Assembly (NCBI GenBank): GCA_934541015.1
Contig: CAKTDC010000006.1
Location: 1-64,000 of the forward strand
Length of the DNA stretch: 64,000 bases
DNA from: an uncultured Luteimonas sp.
GTDB lineage: Bacteria > Pseudomonadota > Gammaproteobacteria > Xanthomonadales > Xanthomonadaceae
Reading direction: 5' to 3'
Shown here: positions 21,228 to 30,338 of the stretch, in pieces
Layout of the letters: each line of letters begins with the position of its first letter
Position numbering within the stretch: position 1 is the stretch's first letter
The notes under the pieces: model-generated
Seen by the model: the letters and a program-made list of their open reading frames with translations, nothing else
Database searches by the model: none
What the model was told of the DNA's origin: nothing
Program-made: the position numbers and the translations under genes

Positions 21228-22325
21228 TCAGGCCGCGGCTTCCGCCCGCTCCGGCCACACCGTCTTCGCCAGCAGCTCGTCATCCCAGTCGAAGGCGACG
21301 GCGCCGTCCCTGAGCAGCAGCGAGACGAAGTTGTAGAGGTTGCGCGCGTACATCTCGCTGGCGTGCAGGGCGCCCTGGCTGGCGAGATTGAGCGGGCCGG
21401 CGATGGTCACGCCATTGGCGTCGATGGTTTCGCCCGGACGGGTCAGTTCGCAGTTGCCGCCGGTTTCAGCGGCCAGGTCCACGATCACGCTGCCGGGCTT
21501 CATGCCCGCCACCATGGCCGCGCTGACGATCTTCGGCGCCGGCCGTCCCGGTACCGCGGCGGTGCAGACGATGACGTCGATGCCCTTGAGATGCTCGGCC
21601 AGCCGCTGCTGCTGCAGCGCGCGCTCCTCGTCGGTCAGCTGGCGCGCGTAGCCGCCCTCGCCCGCGGCGCTGACGCCGAGGTCGAGGAACTTGCCGCCGA
21701 GCGATTCGATCTGCTCGCGCGTCTCCGGGCGCACGTCGAAACATTCGACCTGGGCACCGAGGCGGCGCGCCGTGGCCACCGCCTGCAGGCCGGCGACGCC
21801 GGCGCCGACGATCAGCACCTTCGACGGGCGGATGGTGCCCGCCGCCGTGGTCAGCATCGGGAAGAAGCGCGGCGCCAGCTGCGCGCCGATCAGCACCGCC
21901 TTGTAGCCGGCCATGCCGGCCTGCGAGCTGAGGATGTCCATCGCCTGCGCGCGGGTGGTGCGCGGCAGCCGCTCCAGCGGGAAGGCGACCACGCCGCGCT
22001 CGCGGATCGCCGCGCCGCGCGCCTCGTCGGCCTGCAGCTGCAGCGAGCCCACGAGCACCGCGCCGGGCTTGAGCGTCGCGATCGCCGCCGCCGGCGGCGG
22101 CTGCACGCACAGCACGATGTCGGCCTGGCCCCGCGGGTCGCCTTCGACCAGTTCGGCGCCGGCGTCGGCATAGGCCTGGTCCGGGATATGGGCCAGGGCG
22201 CCAAGCCCCTTCTCCACCCGCACGACGGCCCCGGCCGCCACCAGTTTCTTCGCCGTTTCCGGCGTCAAGCCAACGCGCCGTTCCCCTGGCGCGGTCTCCC
22301 GCGCAACCCCGATGATCACCGCCAT
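21228..22325 (-). CDS. pntAA: NAD(P) transhydrogenase, alpha-1 subunit
   Basis: This is the soluble NAD(H)-binding domain I of transhydrogenase, 365 residues. It starts MAVIIGVARETAPGERRVGL and has LSSQAGMAGYKAVL, the NAD-binding VLIVGAGVAGLQAVATARRL and DLAAETGGNCELT of the family. It ends before the membrane part, which is the separate pntAB gene. A TACGAT -10 (22359-22354) would give a leader of about 20 bases. A plus-strand sigma cassette separates it from pntAB. Confidence 0.96.
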   Translation of the reverse strand: MAVIIGVARETAPGERRVGLTPETAKKLVAAGAVVRVEKGLGALAHIPDQAYADAGAELVEGDPRGQADIVLCVQPPPAAAIATLKPGAVLVGSLQLQADEARGAAIRERGVVAFPLERLPRTTRAQAMDILSSQAGMAGYKAVLIGAQLAPRFFPMLTTAAGTIRPSKVLIVGAGVAGLQAVATARRLGAQVECFDVRPETREQIESLGGKFLDLGVSAAGEGGYARQLTDEERALQQQRLAEHLKGIDVIVCTAAVPGRPAPKIVSAAMVAGMKPGSVIVDLAAETGGNCELTRPGETIDANGVTIAGPLNLASQGALHASEMYARNLYNFVSLLLRDGAVAFDWDDELLAKTVWPERAEAAA

Positions 22326-22409
22326 GCGACAAGTCCGTCAGTAGCCCGCGACCATCGTACCTAATGGCGCAGGATCAGGCGATCCGGATCCACGGTGCCC
22401 CCGGCTGGC

Positions 22410-23024
22410 TCAGGCCACCGCCGGAGCCGCGGACGGCGCCTGCTGCCCGCGCCAGGTCCGCCGCCAGCGCCAGTAGCCGACGCAGGCGAGCACGAAACAG
22501 GTCGCGAACAGCAGCGAGGTGAGCACCAGGCCGCGGCTGGCGAGCATCCACACCAGCACGCCGTCGATCACGATCCAGTACAGCCAGTGCTCCAGCTTCA
22601 TCCGCGCCTCCAGCCAGGCCGCGAACAGGCTAAAGACCATCACCGCGGCATCCAGGAAGGGCAGCGCCGCCGAGGCCACCCGGCCGACGGTCACCGCCAG
22701 CGCCCAGCTCAGCGCAAGCCCGACCGCGATCGCCAGCAGGTGGTAGCGCAGCGCCAGCCGCCCCACCGGCCGCAGGTGGGCGCCATGCGACCAGTGGCGC
22801 CAGCCGTAGAACGCCAGCACCACGTAGTACAGGCGCAACGCCGCCTGCATCGGCAGGTCGACGCGCAGCGACAGGAACACGTGGATCTCCGAACCGGTGC
22901 CACCGGCGATCCAGCAGCGGCGGTCCCGGCGCAGCGCCAGCCAGATGTAGGCCAGGCCCAGCAGCACGCCCACCCCCTCCAGCGCGGTGACCCAGGTCAC
23001 CGCCGGCAGCAGGTCGCGGATCAA
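22410..23024 (-). CDS. pnuC: PnuC-type vitamin transporter
   Basis: PnuC proteins are facilitated transporters of nicotinamide riboside; close relatives carry thiamine. The 204-residue protein has about seven hydrophobic helices and the motif FYGWRHW with Trp75-x-x-Trp78, a substrate-site feature of the family. It starts at TTG 23024, overlapping the stop of a TonB-receptor remnant, so it was probably second in a receptor-pnuC uptake operon. Clustering with pnt genes suggests nicotinamide riboside, but the substrate is not proven. Confidence 0.88.
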   Translation of the reverse strand: MIRDLLPAVTWVTALEGVGVLLGLAYIWLALRRDRRCWIAGGTGSEIHVFLSLRVDLPMQAALRLYYVVLAFYGWRHWSHGAHLRPVGRLALRYHLLAIAVGLALSWALAVTVGRVASAALPFLDAAVMVFSLFAAWLEARMKLEHWLYWIVIDGVLVWMLASRGLVLTSLLFATCFVLACVGYWRWRRTWRGQQAPSAAPAVA

Positions 23025-23265
23025 AACGCCGCTTCCAGCGTCACCCCGAACCGCCGGGGCTCGCCCAGCTGCTCGAACAGCCGCGGCGCGAAGTCCGGCG
23101 GCTCCAGCCCGAACAGATAGCCGCGGACGGTGTAGTCCTCGTCCAGCGCGTTGCGCACCCAGGCGCTCACGCGGAATCGGGAGAAGGCCCAGCCGGCGCG
23201 GAGGTTGAGCAGGGTATGCACCGGCGCGCGCTCGTTGTGCTCGATGTCGTAGTAGTAGCCGGCGG
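23021..23265 (-). pseudogene. TonB-dependent receptor, C-terminal remnant
   Basis: The last about 80 codons read GYYYDIEHNERAPVHTLLNL, RAGWAFSRFRVSAWVRNALD, EDYTVRGYLFG and finish RRFGVTLEAAF. This is the closing beta-strands of an outer-membrane TonB-dependent receptor, including the terminal aromatic residue. Homology stops near 23265, where sequence of an unrelated plus-strand flavoprotein begins. The plug and most of the barrel are missing, and no start or signal peptide remains, so the receptor is dead. It still overlaps pnuC, its former operon partner. Confidence 0.8.
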
Positions 23266-23269
23266 TGCG

Positions 23270-24127
23270 CCGCAGGCCGCCGCGGACATCTTCGGCCGCC
23301 GGGACGCGGTGGTCGCAGGCTCCGGGGTTCCCGCGGGCACGGCCGAGCGCGTCGAGGGCGGCTACCGGGTCAGCGGCACCTGGCGCTACGCCAGCGGCGC
23401 GCGCTACGCCACTACTTTCACCGCCAACTGCATCGTGCACGAGGCGGGCGCGCCGGTGCTGGACGGCGGCCGTCCGCGCATCCGCGCCATGGCTTTCCGC
23501 CCTGAAGACGTGCGCCTGTCGGACAGCTGGGACACCAGCGGCATGCGCGCCACCGGCAGCCTGGATTTCACGGTCGAGGGCGCGTTCGTCCCGGAGGCCC
23601 GCAGCTTCTCGGTCGCCGACGCGCCACGCGAGCCCGGGCCCCTGTACCGGGTGCCGGTGGGCGTGGTGTCGGAGCTGACCGTGGTCGCCGTAGCGGTGGG
23701 ACTGGGCCAGCGCCTGGCGGCGGAGTTCGCGCGCATGGCGGCCGCGCGGCGGGTGCCGGCTACCGCCACCCTGGTCAGCGGCGACCCGGCTTCGCAGGAG
23801 GCCTATGCGCACGCCCGCGCGGCGGCAACGATCGCCGAAGCGGCCCTGCACGACCAGGCGACGGCGATCTGGGCCGCACTCTCCCGCGGCGACATCCCCG
23901 GCCCGCAGTCGCTGGCGGTGTGCTCGGCGGTGTCGGTACGCATCGCGATGGACCTGCGCCAGGCAGCCGAGGAACTGGCCGCGCTGGTGGGCATGCAGGC
24001 CATCGCCCGCGACAACGCCTTCGCCCGCGCCCGCCGCGACATGGCCGCCCTGGCCTGCCACTTCGCGGTGGCGCCGCGCAAGCTGGTCGGTGCCGGGGAG
24101 GCACTGCTGCAGTCTGCGGCCGCTTGA
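23270..24127 (+). pseudogene. Acyl-CoA dehydrogenase-like flavoprotein, N-terminally truncated
   Basis: From about 23276 the plus strand encodes ADIFGRRDAVVAGSGVPAGT, GGYRVSGTWRYASGARYATT, SWDTSGMRATGSLDFTVEGA and a C-terminal helical domain, about 285 residues to the stop. These are the middle and C-terminal parts of an acyl-CoA dehydrogenase/flavin-dependent monooxygenase of the type-2 group. Roughly the first 100 residues are missing. An ATG at 23216 in the receptor remnant could yield a chimeric protein with a nonsense start, but function is unlikely. Confidence 0.75.
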
Positions 24128-24163
24128 CCGACGGCTGCCGCGGGCCGGCGGTCCTGCCGCGGC

Positions 24164-26212
24164 TCAGCGGGCCACGTCGTCCCGGGCCAGCGTCGCCGCC
24201 AGCCGGCGCAGCGCTTCGCGGACCGGATCATCGCCGCGCCGGTGCCGGTAGCGGCCTGCAGCGACGGCCGCGGCCAGCGTCGCCGGATCGGTGAGCTCGG
24301 CTTGCGCGCCCTGTCCGTCGACCAGCAGCAGGCGGCCGCTGAGCGGGCTCTGCCAGACCAGCTGCAGCAGCTGCGGGGTGCCGTCGTGGAGCCGGCGGAT
24401 GAAGCGGTCGCCGACGTCGAACAGGCGGCTTCCGGCGGCGCCGGCCACGGGCTCGGGGAGCGCCTGGTCGGCCAGTGCTTCCACCGCATGCGTCCTGCGC
24501 TCCCGGTCGGGGTTGGCGAAGTCCGCCACCAGCGTCGAGATCGCGGCCATCGCAGCCTCGCCCTGCAGCCCGCTGGTGGCCACGGTGTCGCGCAGCGCCG
24601 GCTCCAGCCGCAGCAGGGCGCCGGCCAGGCGATGGCCATCGGTTTCGGCGTCCACCGCGAGCAGGTTCGCCCCGAGGCGGAGCGCGTCGGTGAAGCGCGC
24701 CGAGTCGCGCCCCTCGCGCAGCCAGGTCTGCACCAGCCAGTGGCGCCAGTATCCGGCGAGGAAGGCCGCCAGCCCGGACGACAGCGGCCCCCGGGCATAG
24801 AGCAGGCGCAGCTGGTCATCGGCCTCCCGGCGCGCGGCGTCCAGGCGCTCCTTGCCCTGCAGCGACTGCCAGGTGCGCCTGGCCGCCACGTCGGCGCGCC
24901 GGCGCAGCGGCGCCTCGTGCGCCTGGATCCGCTCCAGCAGGCGCGCCGCCAGGCGGATGTCGCCCTGCTGGTCACCGATCAGCGCGGCGGCCGCGTCGTC
25001 GGCCAGCCGGTGCATGTCGCGTTCGTCCGCGCCGCGATCGCCGTTGCCGTCCCAGATGCGCAGGACCTGGCCGAGCAGCTGCAGCAGCGGATGTCCCGGA
25101 TCGTCGAACAGCGCCGGGTGCTCCAGCGCGATGCGCAGCACGGGCAGCGCCAGCTGCGCGAACAGGCGCGCGGCGCGCGGGGACAGGGTCGCGTCCTCGG
25201 CCAGGACGTCGAACAGGCGCCCGACCATCTCGATGCTGGCTTCCTGCAGCGCGCTGCGCGCCACGCTGTCGCGGGGAATGCCGATCGCCGCCCCGGCCTC
25301 CTGGATCCGCAGGCGCAGACGCTCGGCGGTACCGGCGTCCTCGCGCAGCGGAATCGAGGGTTCGGCCTCCACCTGCAGCAGGGTCAGGATCGCGCGCAGC
25401 TCCTCCGCGGTCAGTGCGCGCCGGCCTTCCGCGGGCACGCTGTCCTGACGCGGGTGCCGGCGCATCAGCCGTGCCCGGATCGCGTCGATCCCGGTGCCGC
25501 CGGCAGCGACCGGATCCTCCGCCTGCCGCCAGTGCGCCGGATCCGGCCGGCGACCGAGCACCAGCACGCCTTCGTTGCCGGAGGACAGTTCGTAGCCGGC
25601 TTCGGCGAGCACGCCGTTGCACCAGCGGTAGACCGCACCGAGGCGATCGGACGCCAGCCGCGCGAAATGCTTGAGCACCAGCGCGTGCACGCGGATGCTG
25701 GCGTCGAGCGTGGTGAAGGCGCGCAGGAAGCATTCGGCCAGCGAACGCGGGGCGAAGGGATTGCGCGGGCGCTCGCTGGCACCCAGGTTCGCCGCGAGCG
25801 TGTACAGCCTCTGGTCCAGCAGTTCCACCGGGTCCTCGAAGCGCCGCTCCAGCGCGTCGATCACCGAGGCGCCGATCAGCTGCGACTGCAGCTCGCTCTC
25901 GGCCATCAGCTCGAACCCGCCGCTGTCGGCGCGCGGCAGCGCCGGCCAGCCCTTGAGCGCCAGGTCGATGTGTTCCTGCCAGCGGCGCTCGTACTCGAGC
26001 GCGTCGCGCAGCAGCAGGGCGATGTCGGCGCGGTCCTCGACCAGGGCCGGCGACGGAGGCCGCGTCGCCGCGGTCTGGTCGAGTTCCTTCAGGGCCGATT
26101 CGAGGGCGTCGCGGAGCAGCGGCATGGCACCGGCGACGACGCCGTTGCGCAGGTCCAGGAGAACCTGTCCGGGCGACTGCCTGTCGTCGCTGGCTCCATC
26201 CTGCCTGGCCAC
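24164..26212 (-). CDS. DUF1631 family protein (shorter paralogue)
   Basis: This 682-residue, mostly helical cytoplasmic protein belongs to DUF1631, a family of unknown role once mislabelled thymidine phosphorylase. The segments WRHWLVQTWLREGRDSARFT and, near the C-terminus, WQSPLSGRLLLVDGQG match the same places in the next gene. I use GTG 26212, which has GGAG six bases upstream; the longer open frame would run into the neighbouring gene. Both DUF1631 genes lie on the minus strand 94 bases apart. Confidence 0.8.
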   Translation of the reverse strand: MARQDGASDDRQSPGQVLLDLRNGVVAGAMPLLRDALESALKELDQTAATRPPSPALVEDRADIALLLRDALEYERRWQEHIDLALKGWPALPRADSGGFELMAESELQSQLIGASVIDALERRFEDPVELLDQRLYTLAANLGASERPRNPFAPRSLAECFLRAFTTLDASIRVHALVLKHFARLASDRLGAVYRWCNGVLAEAGYELSSGNEGVLVLGRRPDPAHWRQAEDPVAAGGTGIDAIRARLMRRHPRQDSVPAEGRRALTAEELRAILTLLQVEAEPSIPLREDAGTAERLRLRIQEAGAAIGIPRDSVARSALQEASIEMVGRLFDVLAEDATLSPRAARLFAQLALPVLRIALEHPALFDDPGHPLLQLLGQVLRIWDGNGDRGADERDMHRLADDAAAALIGDQQGDIRLAARLLERIQAHEAPLRRRADVAARRTWQSLQGKERLDAARREADDQLRLLYARGPLSSGLAAFLAGYWRHWLVQTWLREGRDSARFTDALRLGANLLAVDAETDGHRLAGALLRLEPALRDTVATSGLQGEAAMAAISTLVADFANPDRERRTHAVEALADQALPEPVAGAAGSRLFDVGDRFIRRLHDGTPQLLQLVWQSPLSGRLLLVDGQGAQAELTDPATLAAAVAAGRYRHRRGDDPVREALRRLAATLARDDVAR

Positions 26213-26306
26213 ATCCTGCTCCGCACGGGTGACGGTGATCCCCCGATAGCATAGAGGACGGATGCGACAAAGGCGGCGCCGGCCGCTGCCGCGGCCGCCT
26301 GCGGGA

Positions 26307-28766
26307 TCAGCCCATCCGGCGGGTGGTCGTGCCCGGGCTTTCCGGGGGCGCGTTGAGGCGCTGCCAGAGCTGGCGCATGGCCTCGTCGAACGGCGCATCG
26401 GCCACCCGCAGCAGCACGCGGCCATCGGCCACCAGCGCCGCCAGTTCCTCGGGCGAGACCACCATCCGGCGGACGCCGCGGCGGTTGACGATCAGGAAGC
26501 GCGAGGTCAGCGGACTGATCCAGGCGATGCGGGCGGCGGTCTCGTGCCCGTCCTCGTCGATCAGGCGCAGGCCCTGGCCGACGCGCAGCCGGCGCATGCG
26601 TGCCGCGATCGCCGGGTCGTAGTCCAGGGTGTCGGTGCCACCGGCCACGCGCAGATCCGGGTCCTGCCCCTGGCTGCCCTCTTCCGTCGACTGCGGCACC
26701 TGCACGCGGCGCCGGGTATCGGGCAGCGCCAGCGCGGAAATGACCCGGGCCATCGCTTCCTGCGCGGCGCCTGCGTCCATCCCGCAGCTCGAATAGCATT
26801 CGGCCAGCCCCGACTGAAGCGCCAGCAGCTGGTCGGCGACCACGGTTCCGCGCGCCGCGGCGGCGTCGGCGTCGACCTGGACCATGGCATCGCCCAGCCC
26901 GATGGCGGCCCGGTGCCGCTCCGAGCCCGGCCCGTCGCGCAGCCAGGTCTGGGTCAGGTGGTGGCGCCAGTGGCGGTCGAGGAAGAACGCGACCGCGTCG
27001 GTCAGCGGCCGGTCGGCCATGCGCGAGGCCACCAGGCCGTCGGCGTCGAGCCTGGCCTGCTGCAGCCGCTCGCGGCCGTGGATCGCCTCGGCCGCGCGCT
27101 TTTCGGTCAGCTCGGCGCGGCGGCGCTGCTGGTCGAGCTGGTCGCGCAGCTCGGAGGCGGCCAGTTCGAAGATCGCCTGGTCGTCGCTGTACTCGCGCAC
27201 CACCCGGTCGACCACCTGTTCGGCGCGCTCGAGCATCTCGCGGTCCTGCGGGGTTTCGCCGGCGTTGCCGTCGCAGGCCTCGGTAAGCGCGTCGAGCAGC
27301 TGCCGCGCCGGATGCGAGCGGCGGTTGAACAGCGAATCGTCGGTCAGGGTGAGCTTGAGGTAGGGCACCACCAGGCGGCCGTACAGCTCGCGCGACTGGC
27401 TGACCATGTCGGTGGCTTCGAACAGGGTCTGGAACAGGATGCTGACCAGGTCGATCGCATCCTCGTCGTCGGTGCTGAAACGGGTGCTGGCCGGATCGAA
27501 GCCGATCTCGCGCAGGCTGCTGAAGATGCGGTGCCGGAGCACGTCGCCGAGCGGACGCTGGTCCTCGCCGGCCAGCGCGCGCGCGTAGGGTTCGGCATCC
27601 TCGCCCTGCATCAGGTCGGCGATGCTGAGCAGTTCGTCCATCCCCAGCACGTGGCTGCCGCCGCCTTCGCCGCCGCGCCTGGATGCGGCGCCCGCGGAGC
27701 GGCTCGCGCCGTGCACGGCGGACCTGTCGCTGCCGGCACCGGCCCCAGCCGTACCGCCGGTGCCGCCGACGCCGAAGCTCCCGCCGCCGCGCTCGCGCCA
27801 CTGCCGCAGCTGTTCGCGGACCAGATCGCGGTAGCGCAGCGGCTGGCCGTTGGCCATCGCTTCGGACATCACCTGGGCGCGCGCTCGCGCGCTTGCCGGG
27901 GTCTCCTCGCCCATACCGCCCTGGGACAGACCACCGCCGGTCCGGCCCGCGCCGGAACTGCGCTGCTCCACCAGCCCGCCGTCGGGCTCCCACCCTGCGG
28001 ACCCGGCATCGCGGCTGTCCGCCGGCGGCCGCCTGCCGCCTTCGGGCGTCGCCGTGCGCACGCCGCCGGGGCTGCGCGAGGCCAGCGAGTCCAGCGCCGC
28101 GTTCGAGCGCTCGTAGATCTCGCCCAGGATCTTGGGCAGGCGCTTGTCCAGGTGCTGGAACACCATGGCGCGCAGCCCGGGCGTGAGGTCCTGGGCGCCG
28201 AACAGCCCGACGAAGGCCTTGACCGCCACCTCCGGACGCAGCGGATTGGGCCGTCCGCCGGCAATGCCCATCAGCGCGGCGAGCGCTTTCATGCGCTCGT
28301 CCAGCTGGGTGAGCGGATGCAGGAACTGGTGTTCGAGCAGCTCGGTGATCTGCTGCCCGGCCAGCTGGATCTCCAGCTCGCCTTCGGACATCAGGGTCAG
28401 CGACTTCGCCGGCGCCTGCGCCTCGGCCGGGCGCTCCCAGCGCCTGAACTCCGATTCGATGGATTCGCGGAAGCGGCTGGCGAATTCCAGCGCGCGCTGG
28501 CTCAGCTCCGCCACCGCCATGCGGTCTTCCTGCACCGCAACGTAATCGTGCGAAGCCAGCGCCGCCAGGCGCACCTGCTCCTCGATCGAACTCCAGAATC
28601 CGGACAGCACGCCGCCCAGCGCCGTCACCGCGTCGCGTTTGAGCGCGTCGAGCACACCCTCGGGCGAGCGTGGGTCACGCGCCCGGGCCGGCCGACGATT
28701 CTGGGGGTCTTTGTCACGCATCATTTCGGGGGAAAATGCGCCTTGGCTTGCTGCCATGGCCAGCAT
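26307..28766 (-). CDS. DUF1631 family protein (longer paralogue)
   Basis: This 819-residue protein begins with a conserved DUF1631 region (VLDALKRDAVTALGGVLSGF, then MAVAELSQRALEFASRFRES). It has a Gly/Ser/Arg-rich low-complexity linker near residues 225-370, then helical modules with WRHHLTQTWLRDGPGSERHR and a C-terminal beta-rich segment WISPLTSRFLIVNRRGVRRM. It is a divergent paralogue of the downstream gene. The start is uncertain: ATG 28766, or ATG 28757 with GGGAG nine bases upstream. Confidence 0.82.
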   Translation of the reverse strand: MLAMAASQGAFSPEMMRDKDPQNRRPARARDPRSPEGVLDALKRDAVTALGGVLSGFWSSIEEQVRLAALASHDYVAVQEDRMAVAELSQRALEFASRFRESIESEFRRWERPAEAQAPAKSLTLMSEGELEIQLAGQQITELLEHQFLHPLTQLDERMKALAALMGIAGGRPNPLRPEVAVKAFVGLFGAQDLTPGLRAMVFQHLDKRLPKILGEIYERSNAALDSLASRSPGGVRTATPEGGRRPPADSRDAGSAGWEPDGGLVEQRSSGAGRTGGGLSQGGMGEETPASARARAQVMSEAMANGQPLRYRDLVREQLRQWRERGGGSFGVGGTGGTAGAGAGSDRSAVHGASRSAGAASRRGGEGGGSHVLGMDELLSIADLMQGEDAEPYARALAGEDQRPLGDVLRHRIFSSLREIGFDPASTRFSTDDEDAIDLVSILFQTLFEATDMVSQSRELYGRLVVPYLKLTLTDDSLFNRRSHPARQLLDALTEACDGNAGETPQDREMLERAEQVVDRVVREYSDDQAIFELAASELRDQLDQQRRRAELTEKRAAEAIHGRERLQQARLDADGLVASRMADRPLTDAVAFFLDRHWRHHLTQTWLRDGPGSERHRAAIGLGDAMVQVDADAAAARGTVVADQLLALQSGLAECYSSCGMDAGAAQEAMARVISALALPDTRRRVQVPQSTEEGSQGQDPDLRVAGGTDTLDYDPAIAARMRRLRVGQGLRLIDEDGHETAARIAWISPLTSRFLIVNRRGVRRMVVSPEELAALVADGRVLLRVADAPFDEAMRQLWQRLNAPPESPGTTTRRMG

Positions 28767-28783
28767 CTCCCATATTTGCCCTC

Positions 28784-29389
28784 ATGTCTGTGAACATATC
28801 CGCAAATCTTCAACAAAACCAATCGCTTTTGGCCCTCGACGCGCGCCGTTCGACCCCCGCGCGCCTGCTCGGAGAGCCGGGCCCGGACGAATCACAACTG
28901 TTGCAGTTGTTACGATCCGCGGTCCGGGTCCCCGATCACGGCAGGCGGGTGCCGTTCCGCTTCCTGCGCATCGCGGGCGACGCCCGCCACGCGCTCGGCC
29001 AGGCCGTCGCCGAACGCGGGCTGCAGCGCGACCCCGGCGCCAGCGCGGCAGCCGCCGACAAGGACCGCATGCGCTTCTCCCACGCGCCCGTGGTGGTGGT
29101 GGTGGTGGCGGTGCTCGATCCTGCCGATACCGCGATCCCCGCGCAGGAGCGCCTGCTCGCGGCCGGCTGCACCTGCTTCGCGCTGCTGCAGGCGGCGCAG
29201 GCGGCGGGGTTCGGTGCCACCTGGCTGAGCGGCTGGCCGGCCTATGACGACGAGGTGATGCGCCTGCTCGGGCTGGCCGCGCACGAGCGCATCGTCGGCT
29301 TCATCCACATCGGCACGCCGAAGCTGGCGGCGCCCGAACGCGAACGCCCCGACCCCTCGCAACTGCTCGCCGACTGGCGCCCGGCGTGA
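28784..29389 (+). CDS. Nitroreductase family protein (YdjA-like)
   Basis: This 201-residue FMN-dependent oxidoreductase of the small YdjA type has LLRSAVRVPDHGRRVPFRFL near the N-terminus (FMN phosphate contact), CFALLQAAQAAGFGATWLSG in the middle and LAAHERIVGFIHIGTP near the end. The physiological substrate is unknown. I start at ATG 28784; longer in-frame options overlap the divergent DUF1631 start. The stop overlaps the exonuclease start (GTGA). Confidence 0.88.
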   Translation: MSVNISANLQQNQSLLALDARRSTPARLLGEPGPDESQLLQLLRSAVRVPDHGRRVPFRFLRIAGDARHALGQAVAERGLQRDPGASAAAADKDRMRFSHAPVVVVVVAVLDPADTAIPAQERLLAAGCTCFALLQAAQAAGFGATWLSGWPAYDDEVMRLLGLAAHERIVGFIHIGTPKLAAPERERPDPSQLLADWRPA

Positions 29390-30312
29390 CCGCGGCCGCG
29401 GCGGCGCTTCCCGCGCTCTACCTGGTCGACGCCAGCCTGTACGTGTTCCGCGCCTGGCATTCGATGCCCGGCGAGTTCCGCGACGCCGACGGCCGTCCGG
29501 CCAACGCCGTGCACGGCTTCGCGCGCTTCGTGCTGGAGCTGCTGGAGCGCGAGCGGCCGCGGCACATCCTGGTCGCGTTCGACGAAGCGCTCGAGAGCAG
29601 CTTCCGCAACGCCCTCTACCCGGCCTACAAGGCCAACCGTCCGCCGGCGCCGGACGAACTCAGGCGCCAGTTCGCGCACTGCCGCGCGCTGTGCGAGGCG
29701 CTGGGCCTGGCCACCCTGGCCGACCGGGAATACGAGGCCGACGACCTGATCGGCAGCGCCCTGCACGGCGCCCGCGGCGCCGGCCATCGCGGCGTGATCG
29801 TCTCGGCCGACAAGGATCTTTCACAGCTGCTGTCCAGCCACGACGAGCAGTGGGATTTCGCGCGCGGCCAGCGCTGGGGCATGGCCGGGGTGAAGGCGCG
29901 GCACGGGGTGGAGGCGGCACAGATCGCCGACTACCTGGCGCTGTGCGGCGACGCGGTCGACAACATCCCGGGCGTGCCCGGGATCGGGGCCCGCACCGCG
30001 GCGGTGCTGCTGGCGCATTTCGGCAGCCTCGACGCGCTGCTCGAGCGCGTCGACGAGATCCCGTTCCTGCGCCTGCGCGGCGCGGCGCAGACCGCGGCGA
30101 GGCTGCGCGCGCACCGCGAACAGGTCCTGCTGTACCGCCGGCTGACCACGATCGCCCTGGATGCGCCGCTGGGCCCCCTCGCCCCCGCGTTCGCGCGCGG
30201 CAGGGCCGATGCGGCGGCGCTTTCCATGCTCTGCGGGCAGCTGCGTTTCGGCCCGCTCACCCGCAGGCGGCTGCAGGCTGCGGCGGGCGTGGAACTGGCG
30301 ACGGCCGGTTGA
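29386..30312 (+). CDS. 5'-3' exonuclease (PolI N-domain / Xni-like)
   Basis: This 308-residue stand-alone FEN-type nuclease starts at GTG 29386, overlapping the nitroreductase stop. Metal-binding acidic motifs are present in order: LVDASLYVFRAW, LVAFDEALESSFR, YEADDLIGSAL, VSADKDLSQLL. The helix-hairpin-helix LCGDAVDNIPGVPGIGARTA follows. This matches the 5'-3' exonuclease domain of DNA polymerase I and the Xni/ExoIX group. It likely processes flaps or RNA primers. Confidence 0.92.
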   Translation: MTAAAAALPALYLVDASLYVFRAWHSMPGEFRDADGRPANAVHGFARFVLELLERERPRHILVAFDEALESSFRNALYPAYKANRPPAPDELRRQFAHCRALCEALGLATLADREYEADDLIGSALHGARGAGHRGVIVSADKDLSQLLSSHDEQWDFARGQRWGMAGVKARHGVEAAQIADYLALCGDAVDNIPGVPGIGARTAAVLLAHFGSLDALLERVDEIPFLRLRGAAQTAARLRAHREQVLLYRRLTTIALDAPLGPLAPAFARGRADAAALSMLCGQLRFGPLTRRRLQAAAGVELATAG

Positions 30313-30325
30313 CGCGCGCAACCGG

Positions 30326-30338
30326 TACCATCCGGAGC
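30326..30338 (+). promoter_or_regulatory. Possible TACCAT -10 close to the Nudix start
   Basis: TACCAT (30326-30331) is followed by CCGGAGC and the ATG at 30339, the leaderless geometry seen elsewhere. The same GGAG is seven bases before a second ATG at 30345, so Shine-Dalgarno-led initiation is equally possible. Confidence 0.35.

Noticed and set aside
22326..22409. TPP or other riboswitch for pnuC
   Set aside because: This gap is downstream of pnuC. The true upstream leader of the receptor-pnuC operon was lost in the deletion, and no aptamer-like sequence is seen.
23216..23275. ATG at 23216 as a genuine start for the flavoprotein
   Set aside because: The first 20 codons are antisense receptor sequence with no family similarity and no SD, so the gene is better read as truncated.
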